Source of the DNA: Lysobacterales bacterium
Lineage (GTDB): Bacteria > Pseudomonadota > Gammaproteobacteria > Xanthomonadales > SZUA-5
Length of the DNA stretch: 64,000 nt
Direction: 5' to 3'
NCBI GenBank assembly: GCA_019187485.1
Contig: JABAQR010000017.1
Coordinates: 30,936-94,935, forward strand
The notes beneath the pieces were generated by a model. It was not told where the DNA came from. It did not search any database and worked only from the letters and a program-made list of their open reading frames with translations. Made by a program: the position numbers and the translations under genes. Below, one piece after another: positions 53,342 through 62,971 of the stretch (position 1 is the stretch's first letter; the number at the start of each line of letters is the position of its first letter).

Positions 53342-53904
53342 GCACCGGCGTGCACACTCCGCTGATTCGGCGGATCCTGTGGGTCTGCGCTGCTTCCTTC
53401 GCCTTCTGCTTCGCGCTGATCCCGTTGTATTCGATCTACTGCGAGATCACCGGCGTCAACGGCAAGACCGGCCGCGCACAGGCGCCGGTTGCGGCCATCG
53501 ACGACACGCGTCTGATCGAGGTGCAATTCGACGCTGCCGTCAACGCCGGCTTGCCATGGAGCTTTCGACCCAAGGTGCCGAGCATGCGGGTGCATCCCGG
53601 CCAACTGGTCGAGGCCTTGTTCGAGGCTGGCAACGAGGGCGCGACGGACCTCGTTGGTCAGGCGGTGCCGAGCGTTGCGCCGAACCGCGCCTCCTTGTAC
53701 TTCAACAAGACCGAATGCTTCTGCTTCACCGAGCAGTTGCTGCGCGCGGGCGAGCGCCGGCAGATGCCCGTGCGCTTCGTCATCGATCCCGGCCTGCCCG
53801 CCGATGTGCGCGTGCTGACGCTGTCCTACACCTTCTACTTGAACGACATCGCCACGGATCGTCTGGCGCAGCACTCCGTGCTGGCCAATAATCCGGCGCT
53901 CTGA
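53338..53904 (+). CDS. ctaG: Cytochrome c oxidase assembly protein CtaG (Cox11)
   Basis: A 188-residue copper chaperone that delivers copper to CuB of subunit I. One N-terminal membrane helix (about 11-31, followed by IPLYSIYCEITGVNGKTG) anchors an immunoglobulin-like periplasmic domain. The copper-binding pair is in KTECFCFTEQ. The GTG at 53338 overlaps the preceding stop and yields a typical N-terminus. Confidence 0.95.
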   Translation: MSTGVHTPLIRRILWVCAASFAFCFALIPLYSIYCEITGVNGKTGRAQAPVAAIDDTRLIEVQFDAAVNAGLPWSFRPKVPSMRVHPGQLVEALFEAGNEGATDLVGQAVPSVAPNRASLYFNKTECFCFTEQLLRAGERRQMPVRFVIDPGLPADVRVLTLSYTFYLNDIATDRLAQHSVLANNPAL

Positions 53905-53957
53905 CACGTCCGCCGGGTCCTGTCCGGCGGCACCACGGTTTCCGACGGGGATTGCAC

Positions 53958-54830
53958 ATGGCAGCACAAAGCGCAGGCGGCTACTACGTTCCACACGGCA
54001 GCGTCTGGCCGATCCTCGGTTCGGTGGCGTTGTTTTTCCTGCTGGGCGGCGCCGCTTCGCTGATCAACGACGACAGCGGCCCGGGCATGATCAAGTTTCT
54101 GATCGGGCTGTCGCTGCTGCTGGTGATGCTGTTCGGCTGGTTCGGTACCGTCATCAAGGAAAGCGTGCGCGGGATGTACAACGCGCAGGTCGACGTCTCT
54201 TTTCGTCTGGGGATGGTCTGGTTCATCTTTTCCGAAGTGATGTTCTTCGCCGCCTTTTTCGGCGCACTGTTCTATGCGCGCCACTACTCGGTGCCGTGGC
54301 TGGGTGGCGAGGGCGATGGCTTTGCCACCAACGCACTGCTGCACCCGGGTTACGAGGCGGTGTGGCCGACCAACGGCCCGGCGCAGGTCGGCGGGCCCTT
54401 CGAGACCATCCCGGCCTGGGGCTTGCCACTGCTGAACACGCTGATCCTGCTGACCTCCGGCCTCACCATCACGCTCGCGCACTGGGCGCTGAAAGTCGGC
54501 AAGCGCGGTGCCCTGGTGGGCTGGATGTGGGCCACCGTCGCGCTCGGCTGCCTGTTCCTGTACTTCCAGGGTACCGAGTATGTGCATGCCTATCAGGAAC
54601 TCGGCCTGACCCTGGGTTCCGGCGTCTACGGCAGCACCTTCTTCATGCTCACAGGTTTCCATGGCATGCACGTGACCCTCGGCACGATCATGCTGATCGT
54701 CATCAGCTTGCGCTGCATGTCCGGTCATTTCAGCAAGAATCAGCACTTCGGGTTCGAAGCCGTCGCCTGGTACTGGCACTTCGTGGACGTCGTCTGGCTG
54801 GGTCTGTTCGTGTTCGTCTACGTGCTCTGA
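53958..54830 (+). CDS. coxC: Cytochrome c oxidase subunit III
   Basis: A 290-residue subunit with seven helices. Family segments are YYVPHGSVWPILGS, FRLGMVWFIFSEVMFFAAFFGALFYAR (shown in parts: WFIFSEVMFF), TLILLTSGLTITLAHWAL, and the end AVAWYWHFVDVVWLGLFVFVYV. It is last in the DUF2244-coxB-coxA-small-ctaG-coxC operon. ATG 53958 is preferred over the TTG two codons upstream. Haem A synthesis and SURF1 genes are not in the window. Confidence 0.96.
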   Translation: MAAQSAGGYYVPHGSVWPILGSVALFFLLGGAASLINDDSGPGMIKFLIGLSLLLVMLFGWFGTVIKESVRGMYNAQVDVSFRLGMVWFIFSEVMFFAAFFGALFYARHYSVPWLGGEGDGFATNALLHPGYEAVWPTNGPAQVGGPFETIPAWGLPLLNTLILLTSGLTITLAHWALKVGKRGALVGWMWATVALGCLFLYFQGTEYVHAYQELGLTLGSGVYGSTFFMLTGFHGMHVTLGTIMLIVISLRCMSGHFSKNQHFGFEAVAWYWHFVDVVWLGLFVFVYVL

Positions 54831-54846
54831 CCTGCCGACGTTCCGA

Positions 54847-54873
54847 AGAAAAAGGCCGTCGCAAGGCGGCCTT
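54847..54873 (-). terminator. Intrinsic terminator for the FHA gene
   Basis: On the minus strand an AAGGCCG/CGGCCTT stem (54852-54873) with an 8-base loop is followed by TTTTTCTTC, a classical terminator. On the plus strand the same stem ends in CCCC after coxC and would work less well. Confidence 0.75.
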
Positions 54874-54959
54874 CCCCGATCCAGGGGCGATGGCGCGGCA
54901 CCGCGCATGACATGCGATGCATGGCCAGGGACAGAGGGAAGGCGCGGTCGATCACGCCT

Positions 54960-55934
54960 CTACGGTTCTCCCGCCGTCGCCTCCGCGGCTTCGTCCGCGC
55001 GCTCGAACACTCGTGCGGCATCTTGGTAATACTGCTCGGCGCTGCGGCCCCGACGCAGCGCAGCGTAGGGTGGTTTCAGGGTGCCGGACAGGTTGGGTTC
55101 GCTGCTGAAAGGTGGGTCACCGACGCCCGGGAGCAGCGTGAGCGCCAGAAAGACAATGCCGACGAGACCGGCCGGCAGCAGCAGTTGCCGGGCGCGACCG
55201 CGCGAGATCAGACGCAGGTGGCCAAAAATCACCGCCGACACCAGCAGCGCGCCCGAGAAGCTGCCCCAGGCCGGCAGCCACGGGTCGGCGGTGAAGGCGA
55301 AGCCGACGTAGCCACCGATGCTCTCGGCGAGGTTGCTCGCCACGACGCCGAGGCCGCCGATCGCGAGATGGCCGAGATAATGGAATCGGTGCGCGACGAC
55401 GCGGTTGACCAGGCTCCAGGCGAGCGCCCACAAGGCCAGCACGATCAGCGCTGGCGTCACGGCCGAGAGCAGTAGGCCCACGCGCAGGGCCTGTGCGCTG
55501 CCGAGGACCTGGTCGGAGACCATTGCGAGCAGGCTGCCGACGACCGCGCCGGCGGCCCAGCCGAAGCGGTCCAGTCCCAGCCAGCGCGAACCGGCGAGCG
55601 GGTCCGGCAGAGCCGCCGGCAGTTCCTCGTCGAGACTGCGGAAGCGCAGATGGGTGTGGCCGATGCGCAACTCGGCGCCGCTCGTCAGCGCGACCCGTTC
55701 GCGGCGCTCGTGCTGGTTGCCGATGAAGCTGCCGTTCTGGCTGCCACCATCCACCCAAAGCGGACCGCCGTCGTGCGCACGGATCTCGCCATGGTGGGCA
55801 CAGACGTAGGGGTCATCGATCACCAGATCGTTGTCGAGCGCGCGACCAACGCGGAAGGGCAGCCGCTCGATGCGCAGCCGCTGCTGCACATGACCGCTGC
55901 GGTCGATCAGTTCGAGCGCGCCCACGCAGCTCAT
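54960..55934 (-). CDS. FHA-domain integral membrane protein
   Basis: A 324-residue protein. The N-terminal forkhead-associated domain (about 10-105) has RVGRALDNDLVI, CAHHGEI and SQNGSFIG, the phosphothreonine-binding loops. About five membrane helices follow (about 120-275). A soluble C-terminal tail ends EQYYQDAARVFERADEAAE. The ATG overlaps the stop of the upstream protease gene (ATGA), so the two form a pair. A threonine kinase that would supply ligands is not present in the window. The function is unknown; signalling linked to the secreted protease is a guess. Confidence 0.85.
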   Translation of the reverse strand: MSCVGALELIDRSGHVQQRLRIERLPFRVGRALDNDLVIDDPYVCAHHGEIRAHDGGPLWVDGGSQNGSFIGNQHERRERVALTSGAELRIGHTHLRFRSLDEELPAALPDPLAGSRWLGLDRFGWAAGAVVGSLLAMVSDQVLGSAQALRVGLLLSAVTPALIVLALWALAWSLVNRVVAHRFHYLGHLAIGGLGVVASNLAESIGGYVGFAFTADPWLPAWGSFSGALLVSAVIFGHLRLISRGRARQLLLPAGLVGIVFLALTLLPGVGDPPFSSEPNLSGTLKPPYAALRRGRSAEQYYQDAARVFERADEAAEATAGEP

Positions 55935-57187
55935 GGTCGCTCCAGCCGGATCGCTTCGGTGAAGCGGCGCGCGAAGCGCAGGCCGTGCTCGCGGTCGACC
56001 CCGGTCAGCACCAGGGTCGATTGCAGCGAGCGTCCATCGTCGTCGAGACTGACCTGGCGCTGCACGAGGTCGTACAGGCCCGCAAACTCGCGGTACCGGC
56101 GCGCGCAGACCACGAGCTTGCGTTTGAGCGTGGCGTCGTCGACGAAATCGCTGTGGCACTCGAAGTCGGTCACTTTGCTGCGATCGCCGCCGAGTTCGCC
56201 GTAGAAACTCGTGAAGTCGCGCTCCATCTGCGCCCAGAAGCGCAACCGGCCGATGCGCCGCGCCTGGCGCAGTTCGTGCTCGTAACGGATCGCGCCGGTG
56301 TTGAGGTCGCCGGCCAGAAAGATGTCGTCCTCGCTCTGGCAGGACAGCTCGGTCTGGTCGATCAGGCGTTCGTCGTCCTGGTCGGTCTGGCTCCAGCAAC
56401 TGATGTAACGCGCCAGTGCGGCCGGCACGCGGTATGCGCCGAGGGCGACGCTGGCGAATTCGCCCTGCATCAGGTCGATCAGGTACTGCGCCTGGTTGGC
56501 GCGCAACTGCGCGCCGATGCGCTCCATCAGTTCGCCGCGAGTAGCGGCTTCGTCGCGCGTGAGCAAACCGATCACGTGCTGTGCGGGAACCAGGAAGCCG
56601 ACCTGGTCGCCGGCGCTGGCGACGTTGACGCCGATCACGTTGCCGGCGCGATCCACCGCAGGACCGCCGCTCATGCCGGGGTTGATCGAGGCGGTCAGAT
56701 GGATACGCTCGTACAGCGATTTTTCGAGCAGGCCGTTGTAGGTGCCCTCGACGATGGTGAGGCCAAGGTCGTAGGGGAATCCGAGGGCGTAGATGCGTTC
56801 GCCCATCTTCGGCAGGTTGCCCTCGACCGCGAGAAAGGCGCGTCCGGCGAGTTGTGGCGACTGCATCACCGCAAGATCGTGGACCACATCGACATCCAGC
56901 AGTTCCAGTGGGCCACTGGCGCCTTCGCGGTCCTGCCATTCGGCGCGATGACTCTCGGGGTGATGGACGAAGTCCGCGACCACGTGAAAGTTGGTGATCA
57001 GGCGACCGTCGTCGCTGACCACGAAGCCGCTGCCGATCGAGCGCTTGGCGCCGCCACGCGCGTCGATGATGCGTACCTGCAACACGCTGGCCTGATGGCG
57101 GGTGTAGACGTCTTCGGTGGTCCAGTCCTGGGCGCGCGCCGAAGACAGCAGCGCGACGAGGCCGAGCAGCAGGTACAGCAGGCGCAT
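55931..57187 (-). CDS. Exported trypsin-like serine protease (S1C-like)
   Basis: A 418-residue protein with a signal peptide (MRLLYLLLGLVALLSSARA, cut near 19). The chymotrypsin-fold domain has the full triad: His in ITNFHVVADF, Asp in DVVHDLAVMQ and Ser in NPGMSGGPAVD. Unlike DegP there is no PDZ domain. Instead a C-terminal domain of about 190 residues has at least four cysteines (SCWSQ; LSCQS; DFECHS; VVCARR). ATG 57187 is preferred for the signal peptide. It is coupled to the FHA gene. Confidence 0.87.
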   Translation of the reverse strand: MRLLYLLLGLVALLSSARAQDWTTEDVYTRHQASVLQVRIIDARGGAKRSIGSGFVVSDDGRLITNFHVVADFVHHPESHRAEWQDREGASGPLELLDVDVVHDLAVMQSPQLAGRAFLAVEGNLPKMGERIYALGFPYDLGLTIVEGTYNGLLEKSLYERIHLTASINPGMSGGPAVDRAGNVIGVNVASAGDQVGFLVPAQHVIGLLTRDEAATRGELMERIGAQLRANQAQYLIDLMQGEFASVALGAYRVPAALARYISCWSQTDQDDERLIDQTELSCQSEDDIFLAGDLNTGAIRYEHELRQARRIGRLRFWAQMERDFTSFYGELGGDRSKVTDFECHSDFVDDATLKRKLVVCARRYREFAGLYDLVQRQVSLDDDGRSLQSTLVLTGVDREHGLRFARRFTEAIRLERP

Positions 57188-57368
57188 GGAGGAATCGGCG
57201 GCGGCGGGATGCGCACGCCAGGCAGGCGCGCCGGAACGAGTATGCCGCAGGTCGCGAAGCCTCACAAATCAAACGATTGCGCAGGCCGAAGGAAAGTCGC
57301 ATCGTGCCCGGGTGACGGGAACGGGGCGTATGCCGGACATCGCACGAGAACGCCCTTGCGAGGGAAGG

Positions 57369-60230
57369 ATGCGCCAGTGGTGGCGCGGGCTGCCGGTGGC
57401 GCTCGCGCTGCTGTGTGCGCAGGCCGGCCGCGCCGAGGACTGGATCGGCCAGCCCAGCCTGACCCGCTACACGCCGGCTGACACCGAGGCCCAGCCCTAC
57501 AGCTTCGCGGTGCTGCCACTGGCCAGCGGCGAAGTCTTCGTGGGCAATGCCGATGGCCTGTTGCGTCACTTCGGACGTCGCTGGCAGACCATCGAGGTGC
57601 CCGGAGCCGGTACCGTGCGTTCGCTTGCACTCGGGGCCGATGGCCGCATCTACCTCGGCGGCTATCAGAACTTCGGCGTGCTCGAACGCGCACCCGATGG
57701 CCGCTATGCCTTCACCAGCTACGAACGCAGCTTCTTCCCGGACAGCGTCGGTGCGCCGCTCGGCGAGATCTGGGACACGGTGGCGGTGGCCGACGGGGTA
57801 TGGTTCGCGACCAGCCTCAAGCTGTTTTTCGTCGGCTACGATGGCAGCCAGCGCACGCTGGACCTGCCCAGTCCATTGCTGGCGATGTTCCAGCCCGGCG
57901 GCCAGCCGGTGGTCGCGCTGCGCGACCGGCGGTTGTTCCAGATCCAGGGTGGCGAGCTGCGCCCCTGGCTGCGCGCCGCCGGGCGCGTATGCGGGCTGGC
58001 GCGTCAGGGGCCGGAGCAGTACTGGCTGTTGACGGACACCGGCGAGCTCTACCACATCGACGGCAAGCTCGCGCAGCGCCGACGCCACCCGGCCGAGGCC
58101 GTGCTGCGCGCGGGCACGGCCTACGCAATGGCGGCACTGCCCGACGGCGGGCATGCGGTCGGCACGCTCGCCGGCGACATCGTTCGTTTCGACGCCGATT
58201 TCAGCCATTTCCAGGTCTGGCCGGTCGGTGACGCGCCGGTGATCGCGCTCGGCGTCGACCGCGAGAACCACCTGTGGGCCGCCACCGAGGCCGACATCGT
58301 GCGGGTCTCGCTGTCGACGGCCTGGTCGCTGTTCGACCGCAGTCAGGGCCTGCGCGGCCCGGTGACCCACGCGGCGATGCATCAGGGCCGACTCTATGTG
58401 GCCACGTCCGTGGGCCTGTACGGCGCCGTGCGCACGCCCGCGGGCGGTACCCTGCTGGAGCTGATCGGCCTGCCGCAGACCGAGATCCATCATCTCGCGT
58501 CCACGACGCCGGGCCTGCTGGTCGGTGCGCGCGAAGGCGTATACCTGTGGCGTGATGGGCGGTTGCGTACCGTCGCGACAGGGATGCTGGCCTGGCGGTT
58601 GGTTCCATCCAGAGTAGTCGCCGACCGCGTCTACGTGGTCGAGGACGCGGGAATGCACGTACTGGATCGCGAGGGCGACGACTATCGGATCGGCCAGCGC
58701 TTCACAGACCCGGCGTTCCGCTTCGACGAGATCGCCGAGGAAGCCGACGGCAGCCTGTGGATCGATCGTTTGCTCGACGACCCGGTGCGTCTGCGCATGC
58801 AGGCCGACGGGCGCACGCTGGAGGCACCGCAGGCGGTTCCGCTGGGCACGGCGCGCGCGCCCGACGGCAACGCGACGGTGTTCAAGCTCGACGGCCGGAT
58901 CCTGGTGGCCAGCGACCAGCGCCTGCTCGTCTGGGATGGCGCGGCCCTGCGGCCGCAGCCGCAGCACCCGCTGATCCGGGCGGGATTTGCGCCGACCGAC
59001 GGCTTGCGCGTGCGCACCTGTGGCGACGGCAGCGTGTTCGCCTTCGACGATCGTCGCCTGCTGCGCCGCGATGCCGATCCGGTGACGCCCTTCGTCGAGC
59101 TGCAACCGATGGACGGCGGCACCCGCGGGATCCTCGATCTGTGGTGCGGCGATCCGGACGGACGCGCCTTCGTGGCCACCTGGAACGGCATCGTGCGCTT
59201 CGACCCGGCGGCGCGGAGCTCGCCGCCGCCACGCGGAGGTCCGCAGATGGAGCGGGTCAGTCTTTCCACTCGCGAAGGCAGCACCGAACTGCTGCCGCTG
59301 CAGGCCGACAATATCGTGCTGCCACCCTTCCGGCAGTTGCGCTTCGAGTACGCAAGCCCGGCGATTTCCGCCAACGTACGCTTCCGCTCGCGCCTGGAGG
59401 GACACGAGCAACAGTGGGTGGATGGCGGCGAGGGCAGCCGCGAGTTCAGCGCGCTGCCCGCTGGCGACTACGTGTTCGTGGTGCGCGCGCTGGACGGGGC
59501 CGGGCCCGCCGGGAAGGATCTGCGCTACCCGCTGCGGGTCGCCGCCGCCTGGTGGCAGACACCCTCGGCGCTGCTGCTGGGGGTGGCTACGCTGGCGTTG
59601 TTGTTCGTGTTGTTGCTGCACTGGCGCTCGCGCACACTCAAGCGCCGCAACGAGGAGCTCGAGAAGCTGGTGTCGGAGCGCACCGAGGCGCTCGCGCTGC
59701 GCGGCATCGAACTGGAACAGCTCAACAAGCGCCTGGCCGAACTGGCCGACGCCGATGGCCTGACCGGAGTCGCCAACCGCCGCAAGCTCGAGTATGAAAT
59801 GGAGGGCGCCTGGGCTGCCGCCAAGTCCAGCGACGGTTATCTGTCGCTGCTGTTGATCGACGTCGATCACTTCAAACGCTTCAACGACAGCTACGGGCAT
59901 CTCGTCGGCGACGAGCGCCTGCGGGCGATCGCCGAGCGCCTCAAGGGCTGGGTGGGACCCGGCGACCTGCTCGCGCGCTACGGCGGCGAGGAGTTCGTGC
60001 TGCTGATGCCGGGCTCCACCATCGATGTCGCCCGCGAACGCGCCGAGGCGATCCGCCGCGACGCCCGCCACGTCGGCTGCGACGGCGAAGGCAGCAGCGT
60101 GTCGATCGGCGTCGCCGAACGCCGCAAGCACAAGCCCGGCGACACCGCGCAGTTGTTCGAGTTTGCCGACCTCGCGCTGTACCGCGCGAAGAACGCGGGC
60201 AGGGACCGGGTGGAGGTGTACACGGAGTAG
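57369..60230 (+). CDS. Propeller-type sensor diguanylate cyclase
   Basis: A 953-residue membrane protein. After a signal peptide (cut near GRA-ED) come about 14 short beta-propeller repeats of the two-component-regulator type (about 30-640), a Y_Y_Y domain (about 655-725), a membrane helix (about 735-755), a coiled coil and a GGDEF domain. The cyclase signature is RYGGEEF (GGEEF at 872-876) with DVDHFKRFNDSYGH. The RxxD feedback site is missing (GPGD instead). The periplasmic propeller likely senses a sugar or other ligand and controls cyclic-di-GMP synthesis. ATG 57369 follows AGGGAAGG. Confidence 0.92.
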   Translation: MRQWWRGLPVALALLCAQAGRAEDWIGQPSLTRYTPADTEAQPYSFAVLPLASGEVFVGNADGLLRHFGRRWQTIEVPGAGTVRSLALGADGRIYLGGYQNFGVLERAPDGRYAFTSYERSFFPDSVGAPLGEIWDTVAVADGVWFATSLKLFFVGYDGSQRTLDLPSPLLAMFQPGGQPVVALRDRRLFQIQGGELRPWLRAAGRVCGLARQGPEQYWLLTDTGELYHIDGKLAQRRRHPAEAVLRAGTAYAMAALPDGGHAVGTLAGDIVRFDADFSHFQVWPVGDAPVIALGVDRENHLWAATEADIVRVSLSTAWSLFDRSQGLRGPVTHAAMHQGRLYVATSVGLYGAVRTPAGGTLLELIGLPQTEIHHLASTTPGLLVGAREGVYLWRDGRLRTVATGMLAWRLVPSRVVADRVYVVEDAGMHVLDREGDDYRIGQRFTDPAFRFDEIAEEADGSLWIDRLLDDPVRLRMQADGRTLEAPQAVPLGTARAPDGNATVFKLDGRILVASDQRLLVWDGAALRPQPQHPLIRAGFAPTDGLRVRTCGDGSVFAFDDRRLLRRDADPVTPFVELQPMDGGTRGILDLWCGDPDGRAFVATWNGIVRFDPAARSSPPPRGGPQMERVSLSTREGSTELLPLQADNIVLPPFRQLRFEYASPAISANVRFRSRLEGHEQQWVDGGEGSREFSALPAGDYVFVVRALDGAGPAGKDLRYPLRVAAAWWQTPSALLLGVATLALLFVLLLHWRSRTLKRRNEELEKLVSERTEALALRGIELEQLNKRLAELADADGLTGVANRRKLEYEMEGAWAAAKSSDGYLSLLLIDVDHFKRFNDSYGHLVGDERLRAIAERLKGWVGPGDLLARYGGEEFVLLMPGSTIDVARERAEAIRRDARHVGCDGEGSSVSIGVAERRKHKPGDTAQLFEFADLALYRAKNAGRDRVEVYTE

Positions 60231-60291
60231 GTGGGCCCGCAGCGGGATCGTCTGGCGCGCGCCGAAGAGGTCCGCTTCCTGGTTGTCGGTT

Positions 60292-60307
60292 CCTGGCGAT
60301 AGCCAGG
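60292..60307. other. Short hairpin in a convergent gap
   Basis: CCTGGC and GCCAGG pair around GATA in the 139-bp gap between two convergent genes. The surrounding TTCCTGG-type words recall other repeats, but no clear second arm was found. No T-tract follows. Confidence 0.3.
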
Positions 60308-60369
60308 CTCGGGGCTCTCCGCTTCTTCCAGGCTCCAGCGCAAGCAGTGGGCAACGGATGGCAACGCCC

Positions 60370-62613
60370 TCAGGGCGCGGCCAACCGCCCCTCCAGCCAG
60401 CCGACGATCGAATTGAACACATGCTTGCGCATCGCCGGGCTGTTGTTGATGCCGTGCTTGCCGCCGGGATAGGTCATCAGATCGAAGCGGGTGCCGCGCT
60501 CCTGCAGTGCCGCCATCAGTTGCGTGGAGTGCGTGAACAGCACGTTGTCGTCGGCCATGCCGTGCACCAGGTACAGCGGACTTTTCAAGCCGTCCAGCCA
60601 GGGAAAGATCGAACTGCGCTCGTAGGCCTGCGCGACCCGCCGCGGATCGTCCATGTAGCGTTCGGTGTAGTGGGTGTCGTAGAGCTTCCAGTCGGTGACC
60701 GGCGCCACCGCGACGCCGGCGGCGATCTCGGCCGAATGGCGCGCCAGCAGGTGCAGGCTCATGTAGCCGCCGTAGCTCCAGCCGAACACGCCGATGCGCT
60801 TGCCATCCACATATTCCTGCTGCGCCAGCCAGCGCACCCCTGCCATCTGGTCCTCGACCTCGGGGCCGCCCATGCGGCGGTGGATCGGGGCCTCAAAGCC
60901 CACACCGCGGCGTGCGCTGCCGCGGTTGTCGAGGCTGAACACCACGAAGCCGCGCTGCGCGAACACCTGGTCGATCAGGCCCCAGCGCTCGTCCCACTTG
61001 CGCTGCACCACCTGCACGTGCGGGCCACCGTAGACGCGCACCAGCGCCGGATAGCGCTTGCCGGCCTCGAAGCCGAGCGGCTGGATCACGCGGTAGTGCA
61101 GGGTCTGGCCGTCGGCGGCTTCGAGGGTGCCGAATTCGGGCTTGCGGTGCGCCGCGAGGAAGCGTGCGTAGGGATGCTCGCCCGCGACCTTGTTCGCCTC
61201 CAGCACCGCCAGTTCCTTGCCGGCGTGGTCGTGCAGACGCAGCTGCGGTGGTGTGTTCTCGTCCGACCAGGTATCGACGTAGACGCGTGCGTCCGCGCTG
61301 AAGGTCGCGTCGTGCCAGCCTTCGTGCAGGCTGATGCGGGTGGCTGAACCTGGCGAATCGGTGTCCAGCGAGCTCATGTAGATCTGCCGGGTGCGTACAT
61401 CCTCGGCATTCGCGGCGAACCAGAAGCGGCGCTTTTTCGCATCCACGGCGAGTAATTCGTCGACCACCCAGGGGCCGGTCGTCAGCGGCCGGATCAGGCT
61501 GCCGTCGAGTGCGCGCAGCTCCAGATGCCGGTGGCCACTGCGTTCGCTCGCCCAGACGAAGCTCTGGCCATCCGGCAGCACCCGCAGGCAGTCGTGCAGG
61601 TTCACCCAAGTCTGGCTCTGTTCGCTGAGGATGAGCTGCGCGCTGCCGTCGCCGGCGCTCGCGCGCAGCAGGTCGAGTTGGCGCTGGTCGCGGCTCTGGC
61701 GCTGCACCAGCAGGGTCGCCGCGTCGACCCAGTCGACCCGTGCGAGGTAGATGTCACGTTCCTCGCCGAGGTCGATCTCGACGTCCCGGGGCTTGCCCTC
61801 GGCGGTGAGGTGGCGCACGTACAGGCGCACGTCGGCATTCGCCTTGCCGGCCGCCGGATAGCGCTGTTCGATCACTTCGGTGCGGTCGGCGTAAACCTCG
61901 AAGCGACGTTCGACCGCGACCGGCGCCTCGTCGACGCGCACATAGGCGACCGCGCCATCATCCGGTGCCCACCAGTAGCCGGTCTGGCGGTTCATTTCTT
62001 CCTGGGCCACGAACTCGGCCATGCCGTAGCTGAGCCGGTCTTCTGCCGGTGGGCTGAGCGCGAATTGCGCGCCGTCGGCGAGACGGATCGCGTGCAGGCT
62101 GCGACCGCGCACGAAACTGACGTAGCCGCCCTTGGGCGAGAAGCGCGCGTCGGTGGCGAAACCGTCCTCGACCTTGGCGATCTGGCGCGTCGAATCCTCG
62201 CCGCCGCCGATGCGGTGCATGTACAGGGCACCGGCGATCGGGAACAGCAACTGCTTGCCATCGGCGGACCACGAATATTCGACAATGCCGCGGCTGCCGG
62301 CGATGCGGGCACGCTCGCGCCTTGCTTTCTCCTCGTCGGACAGGGTTTCGTCGGTGCCGCCGCCGAGCAAGGCCGAATCAACCAGCAGGCGGGTCTGCTT
62401 CGACGCCAGGTGGTACTCCCAGAGGTCGAACACCGTCTGGTCCTGCTCCTTGCCGCGCAGAAAGGTCACACGTTGGCCGTCGGGGGAGATCTGCAACTGG
62501 CGCGGTGCGGTACCGGACAAGGCGGGATCCTCGTAGACGCGGTCGATGGTCAGGGTGTCGGATGCATTCACGGGCAGGGAGGCAGCGAGCAGCAGGGCGA
62601 GGACGATGCGCAC
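60370..62613 (-). CDS. S9-family dipeptidyl peptidase (DPP4-like)
   Basis: A 747-residue exported serine peptidase. The GTG at 62613 gives a signal peptide (IVLALLLAASLPVNA). An eight-blade propeller region (about 30-490) precedes the alpha/beta-hydrolase domain with nucleophile in GWSYGGYMS, Asp in GMADDNVLF and His in PGGKHGINN. The EFVAQEEMNRQTGYWW segment contains the Glu pair that recognises the free N-terminus in DPP4 relatives, so it should release dipeptides. It fits a protein-degrading lifestyle. Confidence 0.93.
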   Translation of the reverse strand: MRIVLALLLAASLPVNASDTLTIDRVYEDPALSGTAPRQLQISPDGQRVTFLRGKEQDQTVFDLWEYHLASKQTRLLVDSALLGGGTDETLSDEEKARRERARIAGSRGIVEYSWSADGKQLLFPIAGALYMHRIGGGEDSTRQIAKVEDGFATDARFSPKGGYVSFVRGRSLHAIRLADGAQFALSPPAEDRLSYGMAEFVAQEEMNRQTGYWWAPDDGAVAYVRVDEAPVAVERRFEVYADRTEVIEQRYPAAGKANADVRLYVRHLTAEGKPRDVEIDLGEERDIYLARVDWVDAATLLVQRQSRDQRQLDLLRASAGDGSAQLILSEQSQTWVNLHDCLRVLPDGQSFVWASERSGHRHLELRALDGSLIRPLTTGPWVVDELLAVDAKKRRFWFAANAEDVRTRQIYMSSLDTDSPGSATRISLHEGWHDATFSADARVYVDTWSDENTPPQLRLHDHAGKELAVLEANKVAGEHPYARFLAAHRKPEFGTLEAADGQTLHYRVIQPLGFEAGKRYPALVRVYGGPHVQVVQRKWDERWGLIDQVFAQRGFVVFSLDNRGSARRGVGFEAPIHRRMGGPEVEDQMAGVRWLAQQEYVDGKRIGVFGWSYGGYMSLHLLARHSAEIAAGVAVAPVTDWKLYDTHYTERYMDDPRRVAQAYERSSIFPWLDGLKSPLYLVHGMADDNVLFTHSTQLMAALQERGTRFDLMTYPGGKHGINNSPAMRKHVFNSIVGWLEGRLAAP

Positions 62614-62764
62614 GGGCGCGGGCTCCGGCGGGGGAAGGGGGATTCTAGGTGGGGGAGCCGGTGGTTGCTGGTTGCTTGCTGCATGTCGGCAGGAACAACC
62701 CGCGGAACCAGGAAGCAGCGCTACACTGGCGCATTCATCGGAGCCTTCACCGGAGCATCCAGCC

Positions 62765-62971
62765 ATGCGCACCTTCCTGCCTTTCGCCCTGCTCGCGCTC
62801 GCCGCCTGCGGATCCGAACCGACTCCGCCGCCACCGCCGACGAAGGAGCCGCCGCGGACCTCGACGGTCTTCGACGACACCCTGAAGGCGCGCGACAAGG
62901 CGCAGGCGGTGGAGGCGCAGAACCTCGAGCACAAGAAGAAGCTGGACGAGCAACTCGATGGTGGCGGCTGA
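62765..62971 (+). CDS. Small lipoprotein of unknown function
   Basis: A 68-residue protein. The signal peptide ends in a lipobox (ALLALAAC, lipid Cys at about 15), then a Pro-rich stretch (EPTPPPPPTKEPP) and a charged helix (LKARDKAQAVEAQNLEHKKKLDEQL) likely to form a coiled coil. No family recognised. It overlaps the next gene by 14 bases, so co-expression with a peptide-binding protein is likely. Confidence 0.75.
   Translation: MRTFLPFALLALAACGSEPTPPPPPTKEPPRTSTVFDDTLKARDKAQAVEAQNLEHKKKLDEQLDGGG

Noticed and set aside
60231..60369. TTCCTGG-type words in the convergent gap before the S9 peptidase
   Set aside because: A small hairpin is present but no second array arm could be identified, so it was not counted with the repeat family.
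54960..60422. A minus-strand open frame of about 1820 codons
   Set aside because: Only its 3' end (54960-55934) is the real FHA gene. The rest is antisense to the propeller cyclase and in another frame of the protease gene, an effect of third-position GC bias.
62656..62735. GGTTGCT-like repeats facing GGAACCAGGAAGCAGC, considered as another array-armed element
   Set aside because: The arms match only loosely and no consistent unit can be defined, so support is insufficient.
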